A stretch of DNA of 64,000 bases, from the NCBI GenBank assembly GCA_965247965.1, contig OZ252053.1, positions 1,984,001 through 2,048,000 of the forward strand. Direction: 5' to 3'. The stretch comes from UBA7328 sp965247965 (lineage in GTDB: Bacteria > Bacteroidota > Bacteroidia > Chitinophagales > Saprospiraceae). Position 1 is the first letter of the stretch, and the number at the start of each line of letters is the position of its first letter. Shown one piece after another: positions 56,543-64,000 of the stretch. Under the pieces are notes generated by a model, which ran no database searches, was not told the origin of the DNA, and saw only the letters and a list, made by a program, of their open reading frames with translations. Position numbers and translations under genes: made by a program.

Positions 56543-58423
56543 GGCTACGGAGACGAGTATGCCAAAACACCTGTTTTTGATAAACTAGCTTCGGAAGGTA
56601 TCCGTTACGATAAAGCGTATTCTGTTGCCCCGGTGTGTTCTCCTTCCCGTTCGGGGCATATTACCGGCATGTATCCTACATCGCTGGGAACGATACATCA
56701 TCGAAGCCATAGAACAGGCCCCGGTTTTTTAAAAATGATTCCTACGCAAATGCGCGAAGCCGGATACTACACCAGCAACAATGCAAAGATGGATTACAAT
56801 TTACCCGTCAATCCATGGAATGAGTGCAGCCATCAGGCCCACTGGCGGAATCGTCCTGATAAGAACCAGCCTTTTCTGGCAAAATTCGATTTTGGAGAAT
56901 GCCATTCCAGTATTACGAAGATTCCGGAAGACCGGATTGTGGAAGAACGATTGAATCGACTCAAACCGGAGGATTTTCACGATCCGGACAAAGCACCAAT
57001 TCCTCCCTATCATCCTGATGTGCCGGAGTTTCGAAAAGCATGGTCGCGTTACTTCGATGCGGTTACACAGGTGGATTACCGTGCGGGCGAGATAATTGAA
57101 CAGTTAAAGGAAGACGGGCTTTGGGAAAACACCATTGTTTTTGTCTGGGCAGATCACGGTGTGGGCATGCCACGAGGCAAGCATACGGTTTGGGAACAGG
57201 GTACTCACGTTCCTCTTATTGTGCGGTACCCTGAAAAATATAAACATCTGGCTCCGGCAAAATCCGGTTCGGTAAAAGATGAATTAATTTCATTGATAGA
57301 TATTGGACCTTCTACTTTGAATTTAGCCGGAATAGAAACACCTGATTTCATGGACGGCAAACCCCTGCTCTGTAAAAGCAAGGCAAAAAAACGGGAATAT
57401 GTGTTTGCGGCACGTGGCAGGCTCGACAGCCGTTTTGAAATGGTGCGCACGGTTCGTGATAAGAGGTATCGCTATCACCGCAATTTTTTTCCGCATCTGC
57501 CTTATAAACCTTATGAAGATTACGAGTTTGATGCACCTGTACTTCAAAAATGGGTTGAGCTGGCCCGTCAGGGGAAATTGACAGGGGATATGGAAATGCC
57601 TGCCATGCGTTTTAAGCCAGTAGAGGAGCTTTACGACTCGGAGAGCGATCCGTATTTGATAAATAATGTGGCTGGTGATCCAAAATATGCCAAAGTGCTT
57701 GACCGCATGAGAGAAGAGCTCCACAAGCAGATGACTGAGACTCGCGATCTTGGCATCCTTGAAGAAACAGAGCTGATAGAACGTTCCGTAGGAAAAAAAT
57801 CGCAGTGAGATGTAGGGCAGGAAATAGATAATTACAAAGAAATACTCGAAACGGCAGACTTGATGTATCAGGGCAAAGCTGCCATTCCTGAGTTGCTGAG
57901 CAGGGCAAAAGACCCGGATGCAGCTATCCGTTTTTGGGCAGTGCTGGGTTTGGCTGTTACCCGATCTGATGATGCAAAAGTTATTGAGGCTTTGCAGGCA
58001 GCTTTAAAAGATGAATCGGTAAGCGTGCGATTGACGGCAGTAGAAGGACTCTTTAATTTGAATCGATACGAAGAAGGATTGCCGGTGTTGATGAGCGCTT
58101 TTACTCATCCTGTTTTTCATGCTCAGGTTCGGGCAGCATGTATCTTAGATACTCAACCACCGGAGGCATATAAATATATTAAACCTGCTGTAGAAAATAT
58201 GTTGCTGCCATACAATCCGGAGGAGTTTACCTGGGAAGGTAATAAGGAATACATGCCGGCAATTGAAATCCTAAAACAGAGAGCAGAAAAAACTGATTTT
58301 AAACACATGCCTGGTATTCCCTTTGGGTGGAATTATCCATTCGACAGAGATCTTAAAGCCATCAGTGGTGAGGAGAATTACTATCGCTGGGGCAATGGTG
58401 CTTCGGGAATGCCAAAGGAATAA
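56543..58423 (+). pseudogene. Sulfatase with C-terminal HEAT-like domain, 5' truncated and with in-frame stop
   Basis: The frame opens at the IS end with GYGDEYAKTPVFDKLASEGIR and the sulfatase signature VCSPSRSGHITGMYPTS (Cys to be converted to formylglycine). DHGVGMPRGKHTVWEQGTHVP is the second motif. The N-terminus with the first metal-binding Asp residues is missing. A TGA at 57806-57808 interrupts the same frame, which resumes DVGQEIDNYKEILETADL and continues through a HEAT-like domain to 58423. Removal of the stop would give one continuous protein. It is dead or makes only fragments. Confidence 0.85.
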
Positions 58424-58571
58424 GAAGAAAAAGGTTTGTATGGTGAAAAGTATTTTCCAGACGAAGAATGCAACTGGGATTGGGGATTAAAAAAGGTAGC
58501 CCATTGCCAGAGACCACCTCTAAACACTAAATAACGATTCTCGGTCTTTGGCCTGCCAGACTGTGCTGAAA

Positions 58572-60809
58572 TCAGGGCAGGTCGAAGCGATCAAGGTTCA
58601 TCACCTTAATCCATGCGGCCACAAAGTCATGCACAAACTGCTCTTGAGAGTCCTCACATCCGTAGACTTCAGCGAGAGCTCGGAGCTCTGAGTTCGAACC
58701 GAAGATGAGATCAACACGAGTGCCAGTCCACTTGAGTTCGCCTGTTGTGCGATCACGACCCTCAAACACGTCTTCGGCCTCCGAAGTCGTTTTCCACGTT
58801 GTGCCCAAATCGAGCAGGTTGACGAAGAAGTCATTCGTGAGCGCCTCTGGACACTTGGTGAAGACGCCGTGTTGGGACTGATCGAAGTCCGTGTTAAGGA
58901 CACGCATGCCGCCAACTAGAACAGTCATCTCAGGCGCAGTCAGCGTCAACAGTTGCGCCTGGTCAACAAGCATTTCCTCTGCTGATACGGAGTATTGAGT
59001 CTTCAAGTAGTTGCGGAACCCGTCTGCAGCCGGTTCGAGGACGGAGAATGATTCCACATCGGTTTGCTCTTGCGAGGCATCGGCACGTCCAGGCGTGAAT
59101 GGCACCGTCACATCCTGACCGGCATTCTTCACCGCCTGCTCAATGCCTGCGCATCCGCCTAGAACGATCAAGTCGGCAAGCGAAACCAGCTTACCACCGG
59201 GCTGAGCGCTGTTGAACTCTTTTTGGATGCCCTCAAGAGTCTCCAGCACTGTCACCAGTTGAGCCGGATTGTTGACTTCCCAATCCTTCTGCGGTGCATG
59301 GCGAATGCGTGCACCGTTCGCGCCACCGCGTTTATCGGAGCTACGGAATGTTGAGGCTGATGCCCAAGCGGTAAATACCAGTTGGGACACAGACAGTCCT
59401 GAATCAAGTATTTTACCCTTCAGTGCAGCGATGTCCTGATCGTCAATCAGTTCATGCGTAACAACTGGAATAGGGTCTTGCCAGATCAGCTCTTCCTCAG
59501 GCACCTCCGGTCCGAGATAACGCGCTAGTGGACCCATATCGCGGTGAGTCAGCTTGAACCACGCCCGAGCAAAGGCGTCTGCGAACTCATCGGGATTCTC
59601 GTAGAAGCGTTTTGAAATTGGCTCATAGATAGGGTCCACCTTCAAGGCGAGGTCAGTCGTAAGCATGAATGGCGCATGACTCTTTGACGGGTTGTGTGCA
59701 TCCGGAATTGTACCGGCACCTGCACCATCCTTCGGTTTCCACTGATGCGCGCCGGCGGGACTCTTTGTCGACTCCCATTCATAACCGAACAGGTTCTCGA
59801 AGTAGTTGTTGCTCCACTTTGTTGGCGTTGTGGTCCATGCACCTTCCAGGCCGCTGGTGATCGTATCGGCGCCTTTGCCGCTGCCAAATGTGTTTTTCCA
59901 GCCGAGGCCTTGCTCTTCAATGCTTGCACCTGCGGGTTCTCGACCAACGTACTTGTCTTCTTCGGCAGCGCCATGAGTTTTACCGAATGTGTGCCCACCA
60001 GCAATAAGCGCTACAGTCTCTTCGTCGTTCATGGCCATGCGTCCGAATGTCTCACGAATGTCATGGGCTGCAGCCAGCGGATCGGGATTTCCGTTCGGGC
60101 CCTGCGGGTTCACGTAGATTAGACCCATCTGAACGGCGCCAAGAGGATTCTCGAGTTCCCGGTCGCCGGTGTAACGCTCGTCTCCTAGCCAATCGCCTTC
60201 AGAACCCCAATAGATGTCTTCCTCAGGCTCCCAAACATCCTCACGTCCGCCAGCGAAACCAAACGTCTTGAAGCCCATCGACTCGAGGGCACAGTTGCCG
60301 GCGAGGATCATCAGGTCGGCCCACGAAATTTTCTTGCCGTATTTCTTTTTGACCGGCCAGAGCAGCAAGCGTGCCTTGTCGAGGTTTGCATTGTCAGGCC
60401 AACTGTTGAGTGGCGCAAAGCGCTGGGTGCCGGAGCCCCCGCCACCACGGCCGTCAGCGATGCGGTAAGTACCTGCGCTGTGCCACGCCATCCGAATGAA
60501 TAATGGCCCATAATGACCGTAGTCAGCTGGCCACCAATCTTGAGACGTGGTCATCAGATCGAAGAGGTCTTTCTTCACGGCATCCAGGTCGAGGTTCTTA
60601 AACTCCTCAGCGTAGTTGAACTCCTTGCCCATCGGGTTGGACTGAGAAGAGTGTTGGCGGAGGATGTTCAACTTCAACTGCTTTGGCCACCATTCACGAT
60701 TTGACGGGCCACCGCCAGCGCTGTGCTTTAGTACTCCACCTATAAAAGGGCACTTGCTTTGACCGTTAATATTGTCTACTGATGTGGTCATACTTTTGTT
60801 GTTATCCAT
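58572..60809 (-). CDS. katG: Catalase-peroxidase
   Basis: KatG breaks down hydrogen peroxide and is a haem enzyme. The 745-residue protein has the distal-site motif IRMAWHSAGTYR (Arg, Trp, His), the Tyr and Met of the Trp-Tyr-Met adduct (MGLIYVNPQGPNG and VLVGGMRVLN), and the proximal His in ALIAGGHTFGKTHGA. A second, haem-free half follows. The frame is open to 60974, but the ATG at 60809 (MDNNKSMTTSVDN) is chosen. By eye its base composition is clearly GC-richer than its neighbours, which suggests lateral transfer. Confidence 0.96.
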   Translation of the reverse strand: MDNNKSMTTSVDNINGQSKCPFIGGVLKHSAGGGPSNREWWPKQLKLNILRQHSSQSNPMGKEFNYAEEFKNLDLDAVKKDLFDLMTTSQDWWPADYGHYGPLFIRMAWHSAGTYRIADGRGGGGSGTQRFAPLNSWPDNANLDKARLLLWPVKKKYGKKISWADLMILAGNCALESMGFKTFGFAGGREDVWEPEEDIYWGSEGDWLGDERYTGDRELENPLGAVQMGLIYVNPQGPNGNPDPLAAAHDIRETFGRMAMNDEETVALIAGGHTFGKTHGAAEEDKYVGREPAGASIEEQGLGWKNTFGSGKGADTITSGLEGAWTTTPTKWSNNYFENLFGYEWESTKSPAGAHQWKPKDGAGAGTIPDAHNPSKSHAPFMLTTDLALKVDPIYEPISKRFYENPDEFADAFARAWFKLTHRDMGPLARYLGPEVPEEELIWQDPIPVVTHELIDDQDIAALKGKILDSGLSVSQLVFTAWASASTFRSSDKRGGANGARIRHAPQKDWEVNNPAQLVTVLETLEGIQKEFNSAQPGGKLVSLADLIVLGGCAGIEQAVKNAGQDVTVPFTPGRADASQEQTDVESFSVLEPAADGFRNYLKTQYSVSAEEMLVDQAQLLTLTAPEMTVLVGGMRVLNTDFDQSQHGVFTKCPEALTNDFFVNLLDLGTTWKTTSEAEDVFEGRDRTTGELKWTGTRVDLIFGSNSELRALAEVYGCEDSQEQFVHDFVAAWIKVMNLDRFDLP

Positions 60810-60947
60810 AATGAGACTAATTTTTAGTGTTAATATAAGAGTAAATTTATCAAAGATGTTGACAGATACCTGAACTTTGTACTTGATGGAGCTTTTAGGG
60901 GATTCTACAACGATTGTAAACAGGTATTCACAGAAAGTAAAAGTCGC
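60810..60947. other. Upstream region of katG
   Basis: No gene is visible. CATCTTTG on the minus strand near 60855-60862 is a poor match to the -7 consensus. The GC-rich composition of katG ends here. Confidence 0.3.
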
Positions 60948-61062
60948 TAACAAACGATATAGCACATGCCTCAATATTCCATTTGAAACTTGATCGCAAA
61001 TCCGCTACTTTAGAAGATACTTGAAAGGTCCGGAGCCACGTGCTATATCTGGATCGTTGTGA
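60948..61062. repeat. attC-like imperfect palindrome, site 1
   Basis: The left arm (60948-60972) contains AACAAACGATATAGCACATG. The right arm (61033-61062) contains CACGTGCTATATC and then CGTTGTG. ATATAGCAC pairs with GTGCTATAT, and outer AACG pairs with CGTT, with unpaired bulges, as in folded integron attC sites. The length of 115 bp fits. It directly precedes the HigBA pair. No integrase is in the window, so the name is inferential. Confidence 0.45.
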
Positions 61063-61119
61063 TGCAGCTAAGATTCAATATGCGCACAGACAATGTTTCT
61101 ATATTTAGATACTTTTGAT

Positions 61120-61127
61120 TATCTTTG
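61120..61127 (+). promoter_or_regulatory. Probable promoter -7 element (TATCTTTG) for higBA
   Basis: TATCTTTG fits TAnnTTTG and lies 19 bases before the GTG start at 61147. It shows the pair has its own promoter, as toxin-antitoxin cassettes often do. Confidence 0.5.
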
Positions 61128-61146
61128 TCTACCAACTTGATGATAT

Positions 61147-61485
61147 GTGATATACTTTAAAACGAGATTCTTAGTGGAAGCCCGGGACTTTATGAAGACA
61201 CTTGATAGCAAAATGGCAAATAAGGTTTTCTACAATATTGATCTTGCCGAGCAAACCAATGATCCAAGATTATTGCGAAAATTAAACGATAACATTTGGG
61301 AATTTCGAACCAAGTATAGGACAAGGCAAATAAGACTTCTTGCATTTTGGGATAAAACGGATAAGACCGATACGTTGGTTTTTGCGACTCACGGGTTCAT
61401 TAAAAAAACGCAGAAAACACCAAAAAATGAAATTGAAAGGGCTGAAAATATTAGGACAAATTATTTCAAAAATAGAACCAATTAG
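61147..61485 (+). CDS. higB: HigB-type (phage Gp49-like) RelE-fold toxin
   Basis: The 112-residue protein follows the RelE-fold Gp49-like toxins: LRKLNDNIWEFRTKYRTRQIRLLAFWD (residues 48-74) and VFATHGFIKKTQKTPKNEIERAENIR. The C-terminal K-x-x-K-T-P motif is characteristic. It has a GTG start and stops 2 bases before higA, giving the toxin-first order of HigBA. Family members cut mRNA on the ribosome. Both genes are intact. Confidence 0.88.
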   Translation: MIYFKTRFLVEARDFMKTLDSKMANKVFYNIDLAEQTNDPRLLRKLNDNIWEFRTKYRTRQIRLLAFWDKTDKTDTLVFATHGFIKKTQKTPKNEIERAENIRTNYFKNRTN

Positions 61486-61487
61486 TT

Positions 61488-61811
61488 ATGGCAAAGAAAG
61501 TTAAGTCGTATTCTCTTGAAGAAATGAAAGATGAGTTCATTGGAAAAATCGGAACACCCGAACGTGATGAATATGAATACGAACTCAGAATGGATGTTCT
61601 AGGTAAAATGATAAAAAAAGCAAGATTGGAGCGCAGTCTAACCCAGGAACAACTCGGTGATTTAGTAGGGGTCAAGAAGGCTCAAATTTCTAAATTGGAA
61701 AATAGTGCTAATTCCGCAACAATAGATACAATTCTCAAAGTTTTCAAAGCATTAAAAGCTGAAATTAACTTCAATGTTAGAATGCAGGAAAGACGATTAA
61801 AATTGGTGTGA
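61488..61811 (+). CDS. higA: HigA-type XRE antitoxin
   Basis: The 107-residue protein starts MAKKVKSYSLEEMKDEFIGK. Its XRE-type HTH (LERSLTQEQLGDLVGVKKAQISK and the following helices) lies at residues 43-90. The C-terminal part (INFNVRMQERRLKLV) is basic. It pairs with the preceding higB, 2 bases away. The two-gene unit sits between two attC-like palindromes. Confidence 0.88.
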   Translation: MAKKVKSYSLEEMKDEFIGKIGTPERDEYEYELRMDVLGKMIKKARLERSLTQEQLGDLVGVKKAQISKLENSANSATIDTILKVFKALKAEINFNVRMQERRLKLV

Positions 61812-61828
61812 GAAAACGAAAGCCGACC

Positions 61829-61896
61829 GCACAATAATGTGGATGACGATCATCACGCTAGACGCGTGACGCCGCATCCACTCGACCGTTGTGTGC
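61829..61896. repeat. attC-like imperfect palindrome, site 2
   Basis: GCACAATAATGTGGATG (from 61829) pairs with CATCCACTCGACCGTTGTGTGC (from about 61875, ending 61896) in blocks: GCACA with TGTGC, GTGGATG with CATCCAC, and ATCACGC with GCGTGAC in the centre. Bulges are asymmetric. It ends in CGTTGTGTGC followed by TATA, echoing site 1 (CGTTGTGATGC and GTGCTATAT). It lies just after higA. Confidence 0.45.
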
Positions 61897-62200
61897 TATA
61901 AGAAGAAGAACATTTAGCAAATCCAAATGATTCTCAATTTCGCTAAGAACTGGATAAGAGAAAAAAATTTAACTATGTCTGTTTTTACATCATCTAGGGA
62001 GAACAATAGTTCGTGAAGGATTTCGGCCAAATTCGAAGTGTTAACAGCAGTATCTTAAATTCAAGATTTTCTATAACGCTGATTATCAAGTATTTATGGC
62101 CTGCTTATTTGGCAATCCTATTAAAATGCAAGTTTCGGTTCAGACGATACTTTAGTTTTAATAATTTATCCATAATTCTAAGATTGAGTATCAACGAGTT
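61897..62200. other. Leader region of the VanZ-like gene
   Basis: No gene is well supported. A 63-codon frame (62013-62204) overlaps the next start by 4 bases but has no recognisable content. The region is AT-rich and probably holds the vanZ promoter. Confidence 0.35.
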
Positions 62201-62743
62201 ATGAAATATTTCCTTCACGGACTATTGGAGAAGCGACTTAGGTTTTATACATTTCTTGTATTGGTTGCAATTATTTCGACTCTCATTTTCGGCGGGGGAC
62301 TGGTCCCAACAATGGATCAAGACCTACAAGGTGCTCTCTTTTTTTACACTATGATAGCTATTGCAGCAACTGTCATATTACACGGTCTAATAACTCGACC
62401 AGGAAAAGCTGAAATTACAATTTGGCTGGGCCTTTCTGCAGTCTACATCATGTTGTATGCAAGATTAGGATTTGCAGAAAGATCCCATCTTTTTGAATAT
62501 AGTATATTGGCAATTTTCATACACAAAGCACTTATTGAAAGAGTAATACAAGGCAAAAAAATTCCTAAACCTGCTCTAGTCGCTTTTCTGACTGCTTTTG
62601 CAATAGGAGTGCTTGATGAATTTATCCAATTATTTCTTCCTTGTAGAGTATTCGACCCCATTGATATTTTATTTAACGGTTTTGCAGCATTTATGGCTAT
62701 CGGAGCGAGCATGGTAATTCTATGGGTGCGAAAAATGTTTTAA
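62201..62743 (+). CDS. VanZ-family membrane protein
   Basis: The 180-residue protein has about five membrane segments (for example YTFLVLVAIISTLIF, AITAFAIGVL-like region, FMAIGASMVILWV). The family motif FAERSHLFEYSILA and the C-terminal DEFIQLFLPCRVFDPIDILFN (Glu, Arg and Asp conserved in VanZ-like proteins) are present. VanZ gives low teicoplanin resistance in enterococci; homologues are widespread and their role in Bacteroidota is unknown. It is a single gene between attC-like sites and a hairpin. Confidence 0.8.
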   Translation: MKYFLHGLLEKRLRFYTFLVLVAIISTLIFGGGLVPTMDQDLQGALFFYTMIAIAATVILHGLITRPGKAEITIWLGLSAVYIMLYARLGFAERSHLFEYSILAIFIHKALIERVIQGKKIPKPALVAFLTAFAIGVLDEFIQLFLPCRVFDPIDILFNGFAAFMAIGASMVILWVRKMF

Positions 62744-62767
62744 TTTGTAAAACAGCACACAATAAAC

Positions 62768-62793
62768 CTAAACTGCATTAAAACGCAGTTTAG
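62768..62793. terminator. Hairpin CTAAACTGC/GCAGTTTAG after vanZ
   Basis: Nine perfect base pairs flank an 8-base loop 24 bases after the vanZ stop. No long T-run follows, so it is a tentative terminator. The preceding GCACACAAT resembles the left arm of attC-like site 2. Confidence 0.45.
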
Positions 62794-62866
62794 CCAAACC
62801 GCTGTCATCAATACAAACAAAAAGTACCAATATGGGAACTATTGTCTATATTTGTTCGTAAAACAA

Positions 62867-62956
62867 TTGCGAGTATTTGCAAAAAAGATATTGAGAGATT
62901 TTTGGCAAAAGTATCCCTATTCTGAACAGCAGCTCAAATCATGGTTTCAAGAAGCT
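62867..62956 (+). pseudogene. 5' end of a second higB-type toxin gene cut by the IS
   Basis: From a TTG the frame reads LRVFAKKILRDFWQKYPYSE, then QQLKSWFQEA, which matches the start of HigB-family toxins (K-K-x-L-x-x-F-W ... A-x-Q-x-L-x-x-W-x-x-E). The IS end follows at 62957 and the rest lies beyond the element, outside the window. This is a different HigB subfamily from the gene at 61147. Confidence 0.6.
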
Positions 62957-64000
62957 CTTGACTTTGACACTTAATTTTGCTGGTGATCTGATTTTCAGAC
63001 AGTTACGGGATTGACATGTTGCAAATTGCCACTACGGCATTGGGTTTGGACGAATGTGCGGTAAGGAGGCTTGGCGAACTATTGTATGAGTTCAATATTT
63101 TTAAGCGGAGCAATATTTAATGCTCGAAGGATTTTTGCTCCGTATTGTCCATTGGCGCCTTTTACATAAAATTTGTGATCCTCCAGTTTCATTTGAGATA
63201 CCTGGAGTTGATTGAGTTCATCTTTTATTTTTTCAGGACTTATTTCGATTTCCTTACTTCGTAGAGTTTCTTCCAGAGCTCTTTCCATTGCAAAGGAAAT
63301 GAAGCACACTACAAAGTGGCCTTTTATTCTATTGGGTGTCCAATGGAATATCGGTCGTGTTTTCATAGTTGTTTTTAGAATGCGAAAGCTTTCTTCTATG
63401 CGCCATAGATTGTGGTAGGCTTTCATAATAGCAAATTCACTCATGTCTTTGCGGCTTGACTCAATACCATAATATCCGTCCCACTTGCTATCTTCTTTGA
63501 TTCGTTCTTCATCCAGAGTAGGTGGTGTCTTGTTCTCATATTCTATTTTGACGTACCTCTTTGCACCCTTTTTACTGCTGGGCACCTGGCCTTGGTCGAC
63601 CATGGCTTCGGCCTTTTCGACTTGTCTTTTTCTGTCTTTTTGATCTTTTACCGCTCGTTGTTTTGACCAACTTATTATGAGTTTATCTTTCCATTCATGT
63701 TGTTGACCTTGTTCGTCTTTATAGGATACCTCCAGATCCACAGATTTATATCTGAACAATACTTCTGCTGTGTCTTTGTCCACTTCATGATTATGGTAAC
63801 CCTCATTAGCCCATACCTGATCCTGTATAGGTTTGGCTTGGACTTTTAGTTTTGAACTCACAATGTATTCATATCCTGCTTGTCTGATGAGGTGAAAGTT
63901 GTTTTTACTATTCAGCCCCTTATCGGCTACTATGACAACTTGATTGATGTTGAACCGATCTTTGAGTATGTTCAACGCATCGATCATCGTCTTGCCATCT
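62957..64000. mobile_element. IS1634-like insertion sequence, copy 2, inverted and running off the window
   Basis: The end reads CTTGACTTTGACACTTAA, matching copy 1 in TTTGACACTTAA and partly outside it. The orientation is opposite to copy 1. The transposase is nearly identical, but about 50 bases just after its stop differ wholly from copy 1. The remaining end is outside the window. Confidence 0.85.
63079..64000 (-). CDS. IS1634-like transposase, copy 2, 3' part
   Basis: The frame continues past the window edge. The visible 307 or so residues match residues 235-542 of copy 1 (VIVADKGLNS, YHNLWRIEESFRILK) with a handful of substitutions. The stop is at 63079. The last residue is Gln in place of Lys in copy 1 (NIELIQ against NIELIK). 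Confidence 0.9.
   Translation of the reverse strand, partial: DGKTMIDALNILKDRFNINQVVIVADKGLNSKNNFHLIRQAGYEYIVSSKLKVQAKPIQDQVWANEGYHNHEVDKDTAEVLFRYKSVDLEVSYKDEQGQQHEWKDKLIISWSKQRAVKDQKDRKRQVEKAEAMVDQGQVPSSKKGAKRYVKIEYENKTPPTLDEERIKEDSKWDGYYGIESSRKDMSEFAIMKAYHNLWRIEESFRILKTTMKTRPIFHWTPNRIKGHFVVCFISFAMERALEETLRSKEIEISPEKIKDELNQLQVSQMKLEDHKFYVKGANGQYGAKILRALNIAPLKNIELIQ

Noticed and set aside
62013..62204. 63-codon frame before the VanZ-like gene
   Set aside because: No recognisable motif, and its only support is a 4-base overlap with the next start; composition is that of non-coding AT-rich DNA.

Overview
The window looks like a chromosomal segment of a member of the Bacteroidota, most likely near the Saprospiria. 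The support is a PorP/SprF-OmpA-gliding C-terminal-domain cluster (type IX secretion), several C-terminal sorting domains, a DUF4249 lipoprotein, promoters with the Bacteroidota -7 motif TAnnTTTG, and scarce Shine-Dalgarno sequences. No rRNA, tRNA or CRISPR array was found.

Positions 1-28000 are mostly housekeeping. They hold the 3' end of purM, a YoeB-type toxin-antitoxin pair, a CotH-like lipoprotein overlapping a phosphoesterase lipoprotein, purB, ppk1, hemE divergent from dapB, dnaG, fbaA-aroK divergent from yajC, the secretion cluster (13378-19814), the NAD(P)HX repair enzyme, a sirtuin, nrdBA and a CorA transporter. Intergenic spaces carry hairpins, short tandem tracts and inverted-repeat elements.

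Positions 28000-44000 are eroded. They contain a frameshifted sulfatase-modifying-factor-like gene bracketed by an 11-bp inverted repeat, a nucleotidyltransferase relic, yidC, gpsA, a frameshifted Tat-exported TIM-barrel protein, a PIN-domain relic, a PspA-like membrane protein, a truncated sorting-domain protein, a Crp/Fnr regulator, an IS1182-like element, DUF4249 and an IS630-like element with a probable -1 frameshift. Three internally deleted S23-type four-helix-bundle genes (8814-9131, 32550-32800, 41607-42063) lie between inverted GGTTGC-type repeat tracts.

Positions 43600-58500 form an exported oxidation and sugar-use neighbourhood: two ThuA-domain proteins, a decayed and an intact multi-domain cytochrome c/dehydrogenase protein, and a broken sulfatase cut by an IS1634-like element. 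A HipBA module with palindromic operators sits within it. Positions 58500-64000 are accessory: a GC-richer katG, a HigBA pair between two attC-like imperfect palindromes, a VanZ-like protein, and a second higB cut by an inverted second copy of the IS1634-like element that runs off the window.

The most unusual feature is the recurring S23 relic/inverted repeat-arm unit, which resembles the intervening sequences of 23S rRNA but lies between protein genes. Next is the possible cassette array at 60948-62956.
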